Below are positions 1 to 5,184 of a stretch of DNA of 5,184 nt, in pieces. The DNA lies in contig JAUHWJ010000199.1 of the NCBI GenBank assembly GCA_030424705.1, positions 1 to 5,184 on the forward strand, in the 5' to 3' direction. The translations under genes were made by a program, and so were the position numbers. The stretch comes from Alphaproteobacteria bacterium. Lineage in GTDB: Bacteria; Pseudomonadota; Alphaproteobacteria; Rhodobacterales; Rhodobacteraceae. A model generated the notes under the pieces. It did not search any database and was not told the origin of the DNA. It was given only the letters and a program-made list of their open reading frames with translations. Every line of letters starts with the position of its first letter. Positions within the stretch are counted from its first letter, which is position 1.

Positions 1-2
1 CG

Positions 3-116
3 CTTCGGCGCCGCCCTTTTTCTTTGCCGACGTCGCGCCGCCGCGACGGCGCCACGATCTTCCTGCGTTATGCCCCTGTCAGGCGGTTCGAGCTGGCGAG
101 GGGAGTGCGGGCATGA
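3..116 (+). CDS. Possible C-terminal tail of an upstream gene, cut by the left edge
   Basis: A reading frame is open from the left edge and stops at the TGA at 114-116. That stop overlaps the ATG of the SIMPL gene as ATGA, the usual layout for translational coupling. Of the three forward frames it has the most coding-like third positions (mostly G or C after about position 24). The last residues read roughly DGATIFLRYAPVRRFELARG followed by VRA. I do not recognise the peptide. All three forward frames are open over this short GC-rich stretch, so a chance open frame is quite possible. No function is proposed. Confidence 0.3.
   Translation, partial: LRRRPFSLPTSRRRDGATIFLRYAPVRRFELARGVRA
98..105 (+). 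promoter_or_regulatory. Ribosome binding site of the SIMPL-domain gene
   Basis: The purine run GAGGGGAG ends 7 bases before the ATG at 113, a good Shine-Dalgarno match at good spacing. It decides the start, because the same frame stays open upstream to the window edge but has no ATG, GTG or TTG codon there. I found no convincing -35/-10 pair in positions 1-97. Confidence 0.7.
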
Positions 117-853
117 ACGGAAACGGCATCGGCTTAGGGGTCGCCGGCCTCGCCGTGGCGGCGGGGATCGGATTCGGCGCGCTGCAGCTGGCGGAGGCGC
201 TGGAGGCGAGCCGCGCGCCGCTGCGCGCAGTTACGGTGAAGGGGCTGGCGGAGCGCGTGGTCGAGGCGGACGCCGCAACCTGGCGGCTAGCCTTCCGCGG
301 CGTCGGCGCCGGGCGGGACGAGGCCATCGCCGAGGCGATCCGGGCGCGCGACGCCGTGCTCGCCTTCGGCCGTGAGGGCGGGCTGGCGCCCGAGGCTATG
401 GATGTGGAGCCCTTCGCGCTCACCATCGAGCGCATGGTGCTTCAGTCCGCCACGGGCGGGCAGGAGGAGCGGCAGCGCTTCGTCGCCGCCGGCGCCGTCC
501 GGATGCGGACGGAGGAGGCCGGGTTGATCGCCGCCCTTTCGGCGCGGACGGGCGAGCTGCTCGATTCCGGGGTTCTCCTCGGCGCGGGGGATTATGACGG
601 GCCCGCCCGGCCCGCCTACGCCTTCACCGGCCTCAACGCGATCAAGCCGGGCCTGATCGCCGAGGCGACGCAGGCCGCCCGCGCCTCCGCCGCGCAATTC
701 GCGGCGGATTCGGGCTCGACGGTCGGCCAGATCGTCGAGGCCAACCAGGGAGTCGTTCAGATTTTCGCCGCTGACGGCGACTACGAGGAGAGGACGGAGC
801 GGCGGAAGGTCGTCCGCGTCGTCTCCACCATCCGCTACGAACTGACGGAATGA
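113..853 (+). CDS. SIMPL domain-containing (DUF541) protein, N-terminally membrane-anchored
   Basis: This 246-residue protein belongs to the SIMPL/DUF541 family, whose members are periplasmic or membrane-anchored and whose biochemical role is poorly defined. Some relatives have been linked to oxidative stress or outer-surface functions, but nothing here tells which. Residues 5-25 form a Gly/Ala-rich hydrophobic segment (GIGLGVAGLAVAAGIGFGAL), probably an uncleaved anchor or signal sequence. The SIMPL core starts near residue 39 with VTVKGLAERVVEADAATW. It continues through the helix-rich middle and the typical NAIKPGLIAEATQAARASAA block (175-194). It ends in a last beta-strand, VVRVVSTIRYEL (233-244). 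The length is normal for the family. The start is ATG 113, supported by GAGGGGAG 7 bases upstream. The gene converges on the cytochrome gene with 13 bases between stop codons, so it is not in that operon and shares no obvious function with it. Confidence 0.9.
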   Translation: MNGNGIGLGVAGLAVAAGIGFGALQLAEALEASRAPLRAVTVKGLAERVVEADAATWRLAFRGVGAGRDEAIAEAIRARDAVLAFGREGGLAPEAMDVEPFALTIERMVLQSATGGQEERQRFVAAGAVRMRTEEAGLIAALSARTGELLDSGVLLGAGDYDGPARPAYAFTGLNAIKPGLIAEATQAARASAAQFAADSGSTVGQIVEANQGVVQIFAADGDYEERTERRKVVRVVSTIRYELTE

Positions 854-881
854 GGCTTCCGGCGCGTCAGCGCCGGAAGTC
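854..881. terminator. Shared hairpin terminator between convergent genes
   Basis: CTTCCGGCGC (856-865) and GCGCCGGAAG (870-879) are a perfect 10-bp inverted repeat with a 4-base loop. The RNA stem could grow to 12 pairs with G855-U880 and G854-C881. It sits at the junction of two convergent genes, where a bidirectional terminator is expected. The cytochrome stop codon (867-869 on the - strand) lies exactly in the loop, and the right arm encodes the cytochrome's last residues. On the + strand only a weak T-rich stretch follows (GCTTTCT, 884-890), and no U-tract follows on the - strand. Classic Rho-independent termination is therefore plausible but not certain; the hairpin could instead protect the 3' ends. 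Confidence 0.55.
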
Positions 882-3800
882 CTGCTTTCTCACCTCGTCC
901 GTCACGCGGTAGATCGCGCCGTCCTTCTGGTAGAAGCGGCGCATCTCCTCCTCCGTGAAGGGGCGCGAGCCGATGCGGCCGAAGACGGCGATCTGGTTGC
1001 CGTTCTCGTCCACGCCCCGGTCCCGCTTCAGACCGCCGGAGAGGGCGACGGCAGGGTCCCGCGTCTTGTACCAGGCGATGAGCTCGGGAACCGGCGCCGG
1101 GCTGAAGCCGTAGAAGTTCGGCTGGCTGTCCGGCGAGGTGAGCTGCAGCACCTTCAGCCCGTTCTTCCCGTCGGCGACATAGCCGATGAGCGAGGCGTTG
1201 GTGGTGCCGATCACGATGTCCGTCGCGTCGTTCATCTGCCCGCCGAAATTCTCCTTGAGATAGATCGACGGTTTTTCCGGGTTCTTCACGTCCACGATCA
1301 CGATCCCTTCCGCGCCCGCCGCGACATAGGCGTAGGTGCGGGCGACGTGGAGGTTGCGGGCGTCGGCGATCTCGACCGCCGCGCCGGGGACGATCTTCGG
1401 CGCCTCCATGTCCGTCACGTCCACGATCTCGAGGCCGAAATCGGTGGTGACGAAGAGGTAGCGGAACATGTGGTCGAAATACCGGACGCCCTTCATCGGG
1501 ATCGTGGTCACGAGCCGCGGCGCGAGCGGGTTGTCGATGTTCACCACGGCCACCCCGTCAGGCACGGCCATGTAGACATACTCGCCGCGGACGATGAGGA
1601 AGGACGCGCCGGTAAGCGCCCCGCCCGGATTGAAAGTCACCGCGCGCTCGATGAAGTTGTTGCGCGGCTCGCCGTCCTGGAAGGTCTCGTTGTTGAAGAG
1701 GATGAGGCCCTCCTCCGCGTCGGAGACATAGGCGTAGCGATAGAGCGGGTGGAAGGGCTGTTCGAGATTGACCTCGAACATCAGCTCGTAGCCGTATTTC
1801 TCCTGCTTGAAGGGCGCGATGGGCTGCTCCGTCGGCAGGGCCACACAGGTCGCCGCCTTCGTGTCGAGATGCGCGTCATGGCCGAGCGGGCCGAAGGGCG
1901 CGGTGAGGATCCGGTCCGATATGCCCTTGTTGGCGATCGAGGCGACGTCATAGACCTGCACGCCGTCGCCCTGGCTGGCGTAGACATATTCGGCGCGGAG
2001 CTGGAGGCAGCCGACCGTTCCCGGGGCGGACTGGGAGGAGACCATGTTGCGCTCGTCCCAGGCCAGCTCCTTGTTCCGGGCCTGCATCATCTTCCAGTCG
2101 TCCGGATAGGCGTATTTGTGGAGATACGAGCCATAGACGGCCTGCGGCTCCTCCCATTCCGTCACGCGCACGGCCTGGAGCCCGCCGACCTGCCCGACCC
2201 AGGCGTGGTGGCCGACGAAGTCGATGAAGTTGGTGCCCTGGATCAGCAGCTGGGCGATGATCGCGTTGTTGTCGTTCTCCTCGGAGAGGTGGCAATCCGT
2301 GCAGGTCTTCGTCTCCTCCTTCCGCGCGGTGTGCGGGAAGTGCGGGGCGAAGGCCTGGCTCGAATAGCCGGAGGCGGCGACGGGCGGCTGCTGGATGTAG
2401 ATCCGCTCGCGGTTGATGTTGGTCGAGGAGAGGACGAGCGCGGAGGAGGAGCGGATCGGCGCGATCACGCCCCCCTTCACCGGCCCGTGCTTGCCGAGCT
2501 GATAGATCTGGTCCCGCGCCACCTGCGGGTTGTAGGAGGCCCAGTTCCGCGTCTCCTTCCCGTCCTCGTAATGGTGGTGCGTCGTCTTCCAGTTCGCCTC
2601 GATGGGGAGGTGGCAGCCGCCGCAGGACGTGGTCCAGGAGGTATGGCAGGCGAAGCAGGCCATCTCCTCGTCGTCATGGGCGAGGTCCGATTTCGAGACG
2701 CCGGGGCCCCAGTCGAATTTCGCGTCCGTCGGGCCGGAGAGCTTCGACATCAGCTTCGCGCGGGCCGCCTTCTCGTTATAGGCGCGCTTGCCGGGCGTCA
2801 CGGTATCCTTCACCAGCGACATCTCCCATTCGAGGCCGGGATTGACGATGGAGCGCTGGATGAGCTTGCCGCCCACCCATTCGAAGCGGCGCTGACCGTC
2901 CGGGTTGCGGAGGAGCGTCAGGTCCTCCCCGCCGGGCTGCGCCGCGGGGCCGGAGGTGCGGAGGGTGGGGTAGGCCTGCGCGGTGCCGTGACAGTCGCGG
3001 CAGCGGATCTGCACGGCCTGCGCCACCTCGCCGTGGATGAACCCGTTGCCGTGACCGTCCTGCTGGAAATGGCAGTCCACGCAATGCATGCCCTTCTCGG
3101 CATGGATCGAGTTCATGTGGACGGCCTTGTCGAACTTCGCGGGATCGTCGTTCGAGACGACCTTTCCGGCCTTGTCGAGCAGGTCGCCCTCCCGGTTGCG
3201 CTTGAAGATGGCGCGGAAGTTCCAGCCGTGGCCGTGATAGTCAGCGAATTGCGTGTCCTTCGCCTTCGGGTTCACGTCCCGCCAGACTTCCTCGAGGAAG
3301 GCGAGCTCGCGCCACTTGCCTCCGGCGGAGGCGGCTTCGGGGTTCCGGTCGAGGATTTCGCGCATCCGGCCCCAGGGGCCGTAGGTTTCTTCCTCGTGAT
3401 GCTCGTCGCCGTGCCAGTATTTCCGGGTGGCGACCTTCTCCTCCTTGCGGCGCTTCTGGCCGACCTCCTGCCGCCCGCGATCCACCTGCTTTTCCGGCCA
3501 CATCAGCGGCGCGTCGGACTCATAGTCCCACATCGTGTAGCCGAGATAGGTGTTCACGAACATGTTGGGCTGGTGCATGTGGCAGGACATGCACTGCGAG
3601 GTCGGGATCGCCGAGGTGAAGGCGTGGCGGAGCGGGTGGCCCTTCTCCCCCTTCATCTCGGGGAAATGCTCCCCGTTGATGGTCGGGTCGATGGTGACCG
3701 TCTGGCCCTTGTTGCCGTATTTCGCGTACATGCCGGAACTCTCCCACTCGCGGTCGTTCGCATAGGGCACATGGCAGGCGGCGCAGCCGGAGGTGCGGTA

Positions 3801-4763
3801 GTCGCCCGGCTGATCGTTCGTCCCGAAGAACCAGGTATGCGGGTCGTTGAGGCGCGTCTTGTGGATGTTCAGCACCGGGATCGCGATGCGGATGCCGGTC
3901 GCGTTCCCGCGGTTGGACTGGCGGATGTCCGGCCGGCCCGGCTCCTCGAGCCGCTGGAGCTGGCCGAGCGCGTTGGGCAGGCCGAGTTCCGGGAAGATGG
4001 TGATGATGTTGCGCCCGCCGCGCTCGAAAACGCGGAAGACGTCCGCCGCGGGCAGGACCTCCCAGGCCGGCATCGGGTAGAGCTTCGGCAGGATGCCCTT
4101 CGCCTCCATTTCCGGCGTGACGGCGACCGGGCTGTCCAGAACCGCGGGCTCGCCGTCGCGCGTGAATGCCTCGCCGAGGACGTAGCGCTTGAAGGGGAGG
4201 ATGCCGTTGTTGTAGGCGGCCCCGCCCCAGAGCATCGCCGAGGTCGCCATTAGAGAGCGCTCCGCCGCCTGGATCTGCTTCATGTGGCAGGCGCCGCAGG
4301 ACTCCCGCACCACGCGGTAGTCAGAGGGGTTCACGAAGCGGAGGAATTCGGGGCTTTCCTTGTTGATGAGCGTGTAGCTCCGCTTCGGATTGGCGGAGGT
4401 CGGCCAGTGCCACGTCTCGGGATAGCGGGGCAGGACATGCGCCGCCTCCATCGCCCGGTTGTATTCCGGGGAGCCGGGCGCATGGCTCGCGTCGCGGAAA
4501 ACGTCCGCCTGCCCGCCATGGCAATCCGTGCAGCCGAGCGGCACGGCGCCGGAGATGTGCATGGTAGGGCTGTCGGTCTTCTCATGGCAGGACATGCAGC
4601 CCGCCGTCTTCAGCGCGACATCGGCGGGGGACTGGCCGTTCGGCGCGGGCGGATAGACCGGGTAGACCCGGTCCACCGGTTTTTCCCCCCCGGCCGCCCA
4701 TGCGCCTGCGGCGGCGAGGCCGATCAGCGCGGAGAGAAGGAGGGCGAAGGGGAACCGGGTCAT
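867..4763 (-). CDS. Exported decahaem c-type cytochrome fused to an LVIVD-repeat beta-propeller
   Basis: This 1298-residue protein starts with a Sec-type signal peptide (short basic N-terminus, hydrophobic residues 4-20, likely cleavage after AWA at 21-23). There is no lipobox cysteine and no later membrane segment, so the mature protein should be periplasmic or surface-exposed. Ten CXXCH haem c sites begin at C56, C78, C156, C327, C391, C561, C588, C703, C714 and C821. There are many extra histidines that could be distal ligands. Residues 852-1215 contain seven LVIVD-type repeats, expected to form a beta-propeller, and a charged tail of about 80 residues follows. C919 and C973 are the only cysteines outside the haem sites and may form a disulfide. 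The likely role is electron transfer at or across the outer membrane, together with the beta-barrel protein encoded just upstream. The substrate is unknown, and an enzymatic role for the haem region cannot be excluded. Start ATG 4763 has GAGG 5 bases upstream. Confidence 0.9.
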   Translation of the reverse strand: MTRFPFALLLSALIGLAAAGAWAAGGEKPVDRVYPVYPPAPNGQSPADVALKTAGCMSCHEKTDSPTMHISGAVPLGCTDCHGGQADVFRDASHAPGSPEYNRAMEAAHVLPRYPETWHWPTSANPKRSYTLINKESPEFLRFVNPSDYRVVRESCGACHMKQIQAAERSLMATSAMLWGGAAYNNGILPFKRYVLGEAFTRDGEPAVLDSPVAVTPEMEAKGILPKLYPMPAWEVLPAADVFRVFERGGRNIITIFPELGLPNALGQLQRLEEPGRPDIRQSNRGNATGIRIAIPVLNIHKTRLNDPHTWFFGTNDQPGDYRTSGCAACHVPYANDREWESSGMYAKYGNKGQTVTIDPTINGEHFPEMKGEKGHPLRHAFTSAIPTSQCMSCHMHQPNMFVNTYLGYTMWDYESDAPLMWPEKQVDRGRQEVGQKRRKEEKVATRKYWHGDEHHEEETYGPWGRMREILDRNPEAASAGGKWRELAFLEEVWRDVNPKAKDTQFADYHGHGWNFRAIFKRNREGDLLDKAGKVVSNDDPAKFDKAVHMNSIHAEKGMHCVDCHFQQDGHGNGFIHGEVAQAVQIRCRDCHGTAQAYPTLRTSGPAAQPGGEDLTLLRNPDGQRRFEWVGGKLIQRSIVNPGLEWEMSLVKDTVTPGKRAYNEKAARAKLMSKLSGPTDAKFDWGPGVSKSDLAHDDEEMACFACHTSWTTSCGGCHLPIEANWKTTHHHYEDGKETRNWASYNPQVARDQIYQLGKHGPVKGGVIAPIRSSSALVLSSTNINRERIYIQQPPVAASGYSSQAFAPHFPHTARKEETKTCTDCHLSEENDNNAIIAQLLIQGTNFIDFVGHHAWVGQVGGLQAVRVTEWEEPQAVYGSYLHKYAYPDDWKMMQARNKELAWDERNMVSSQSAPGTVGCLQLRAEYVYASQGDGVQVYDVASIANKGISDRILTAPFGPLGHDAHLDTKAATCVALPTEQPIAPFKQEKYGYELMFEVNLEQPFHPLYRYAYVSDAEEGLILFNNETFQDGEPRNNFIERAVTFNPGGALTGASFLIVRGEYVYMAVPDGVAVVNIDNPLAPRLVTTIPMKGVRYFDHMFRYLFVTTDFGLEIVDVTDMEAPKIVPGAAVEIADARNLHVARTYAYVAAGAEGIVIVDVKNPEKPSIYLKENFGGQMNDATDIVIGTTNASLIGYVADGKNGLKVLQLTSPDSQPNFYGFSPAPVPELIAWYKTRDPAVALSGGLKRDRGVDENGNQIAVFGRIGSRPFTEEEMRRFYQKDGAIYRVTDEVRKQDFRR
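1119..2210 (-). repeat. Seven LVIVD-type protein repeats (predicted beta-propeller domain)
   Basis: Residues 852-1215 of the cytochrome repeat a pattern of roughly Y-x-Y-V-x(5,6)-G-[LV]-x-[VI]-[VY]-[DN]-[VI]-x-x-P-x-x-P. I count copies at about 852-876 (AWVGQVGGLQAVRV), 922-947 (YVYASQGDGVQVYDV), 1008-1027 (YAYVSDAEEGLILF), 1058-1088 (YVYMAVPDGVAVVNI), 1099-1127 (YLFVTTDFGLEIVDV), 1140-1170 (YAYVAAGAEGIVIVDV) and 1192-1215 (GYVADGKNGLKVLQL). LVIVD repeats are known from bacterial and archaeal cell-surface proteins and are predicted to form propellers. Copies 1, 3 and 7 are the most divergent. Seven copies suit a closed seven-bladed propeller, but the blade count is my inference. Confidence 0.75.
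2289..4598 (-). other. Decahaem region of the cytochrome (ten CXXCH sites)
   Basis: In order, the sites are CMSCH (56-60), CTDCH (78-82), CGACH (156-160), CAACH (327-331), CMSCH (391-395), CVDCH (561-565), CRDCH (588-592), CFACH (703-707), CGGCH (714-718) and CTDCH (821-825). The spacing is uneven. Close pairs at 56/78, 561/588 and 703/714 alternate with two haem-free stretches of about 165 residues (161-326 and 396-560). This differs from the compact, regular spacing of MtrA-type decahaem proteins. The region needs cytochrome c maturation in the periplasm, and no maturation gene is in the window. Confidence 0.9.
4695..4763 (-). other. Signal peptide of the multihaem cytochrome
   Basis: Residues 1-23 have a basic start (MTR), a hydrophobic core (FALLLSALIGLAAAGAW) and an A-x-A cleavage site (AWA, then AGGEKP). 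No twin arginine and no lipobox cysteine are present, so Sec export and signal peptidase I cleavage are expected. Export is required for haem attachment. Confidence 0.85.
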
Positions 4764-4768
4764 GGCCG

Positions 4769-4772
4769 CCTC
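4769..4772 (-). promoter_or_regulatory. Ribosome binding site of the cytochrome gene, overlapping the upstream stop codon
   Basis: On the - strand the sequence reads TGAGG, then CGGCC, then ATG. GAGG lies 5 bases before the start and shares its GA with the TGA stop of the upstream beta-barrel gene. Ribosomes ending the barrel gene would therefore uncover or directly reload at this site, which points to coupled translation and one shared mRNA. Confidence 0.65.
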
Positions 4773-5184
4773 AATAGGTCAGAACGATGTTGGCGAGGAC
4801 GGAGTAGTAGAGATCGCGCTCGCCCTGCGACGCATAGAGATCGTTGAACCCCTCACCGGGGATCAGCGCGGCGCCCGAGAGGCGGACGACGAAGTTCTGC
4901 GTCTGGAACGGCCGCCAGATCGCCGCGACCGAGACGTCGAGCCCGATATCGTTGTCGATCGAGCCCTGAAGCCGCAGCGCCTCCAGCGAGGAGGTGTCGT
5001 CGAACCACATGTAGTTGGCGTTGCCGGAGAGGCGGAATTCCGGCGTCAGGTCGAAATCCGCGCCGACGCCGACGAGGATGATGCCCGGGTTCACGAAGTT
5101 CGACTGCCCGTGCTCCTTGTTCGGCCGGAGCGAGGGGAGCACGGCGTTGCGCGAGGAAAGGCCCACACCGGAGCCGCCGATCAG
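4771..5184 (-). CDS. Outer-membrane beta-barrel protein, C-terminal part (5' end outside the window)
   Basis: Only the last 137 residues are present, and the frame is open to the right edge. A GTG codon at 5164-5166 is almost certainly an internal valine rather than a start. The piece looks like the end of a barrel. Amphipathic strands are visible at about 34-46 (GIILVGVGADFDL), 50-61 (FRLSGNANYMWF), 80-91 (IGLDVSVAAIWR), 97-108 (NFVVRLSGAALI) and 125-137 (LYYSVLANIVLTY). Short turns (TPE, RPFQTQ) alternate with longer loops, as for periplasmic turns and surface loops. The chain ends in an aromatic residue (Y), as expected of a C-terminal strand recognised by the BAM assembly machinery. The gene ends 7 bases before the multihaem cytochrome start and probably heads the same operon. 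It is a good candidate for the porin partner that holds the cytochrome in or at the outer membrane. The exact family is not identified, and the full strand count cannot be seen. Confidence 0.75.
   Translation of the reverse strand: MIGGSGVGLSSRNAVLPSLRPNKEHGQSNFVNPGIILVGVGADFDLTPEFRLSGNANYMWFDDTSSLEALRLQGSIDNDIGLDVSVAAIWRPFQTQNFVVRLSGAALIPGEGFNDLYASQGERDLYYSVLANIVLTY

Noticed and set aside
31..48. Inverted repeat CGTCGCG / CGCGACG with a 4-base spacer, after a T-rich run at 17-25, as an operator or terminator
   Set aside because: Short GC-rich inverted repeats are common by chance in this composition. The T-run lies before the hairpin on the + strand, and any hairpin feeding it would fall at or beyond the window edge, so neither role can be supported.
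1..97. A sigma-70 promoter for the SIMPL gene
   Set aside because: TTGCCG at 24-29 has no reasonable -10 box at 16-18 bases, and TTATGC near 68-73 has no -35 partner.
1347..4253. A 968-codon open frame on the + strand opposite the cytochrome gene
   Set aside because: It is a GC-rich antisense shadow. Its product is full of Val, Arg, Gly, His and Asp/Glu with no domain or signal peptide, while the opposite strand has ten CXXCH sites and repeats.
867..4763. Assignment of the cytochrome to MtrA, OmcA or OmcB
   Set aside because: It has ten haem sites, but at 1298 residues with wide, uneven spacing and a C-terminal propeller it does not fit these families. The count alone is not enough for a gene symbol.
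4284..4847. A 187-codon open frame on the + strand over the cytochrome start and barrel end
   Set aside because: It crosses a clear gene junction on the other strand, has no good ribosome binding site that I can see and shows low-complexity Arg/Gly/Ala composition. It is a shadow frame.
5164..5166. GTG as the start of the barrel gene
   Set aside because: The frame stays open upstream to the window edge, no signal peptide follows the GTG and the piece has too few strands for a barrel. The true start lies outside the window.

Overview
The window is GC-rich proteobacterial DNA, most like an alphaproteobacterium by base composition and codon use; this is a general impression and no marker gene fixes the taxon. 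It is almost fully coding: one gene on the + strand meets a two-gene cluster on the - strand tail to tail. There are no RNA genes, insertion sequences, CRISPR repeats or other mobile DNA that I can see.

Left part (1-853): a short lead-in, possibly holding the last codons of an upstream gene that overlaps the next start in an ATGA junction. It is followed by a membrane-anchored SIMPL-domain (DUF541) protein. A perfect 10-bp inverted repeat between and across the two gene ends (856-879) probably serves as a shared terminator.

Main part (867-5184, - strand): transcription runs from right to left. First comes the C-terminal end of an outer-membrane beta-barrel protein, cut by the right window edge. 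After a 7-bp gap comes a 1298-residue exported protein. Its N-terminal two thirds carries ten CXXCH haem c sites, and its C-terminal third carries seven LVIVD-type repeats that should fold as a beta-propeller. The two genes look translationally coupled.

The point of interest is this pair. A beta-barrel next to a large multihaem cytochrome is the layout of porin-cytochrome conduits, which move electrons across the outer membrane. Here the cytochrome is not an MtrA/OmcA-like or OmcB-like protein that I recognise: the haems are widely and unevenly spaced, there is no lipobox, and a cell-surface type propeller is fused to it. I propose it as an uncharacterised electron-transfer module. The substrate, the direction of electron flow and the exact location cannot be read from the sequence.
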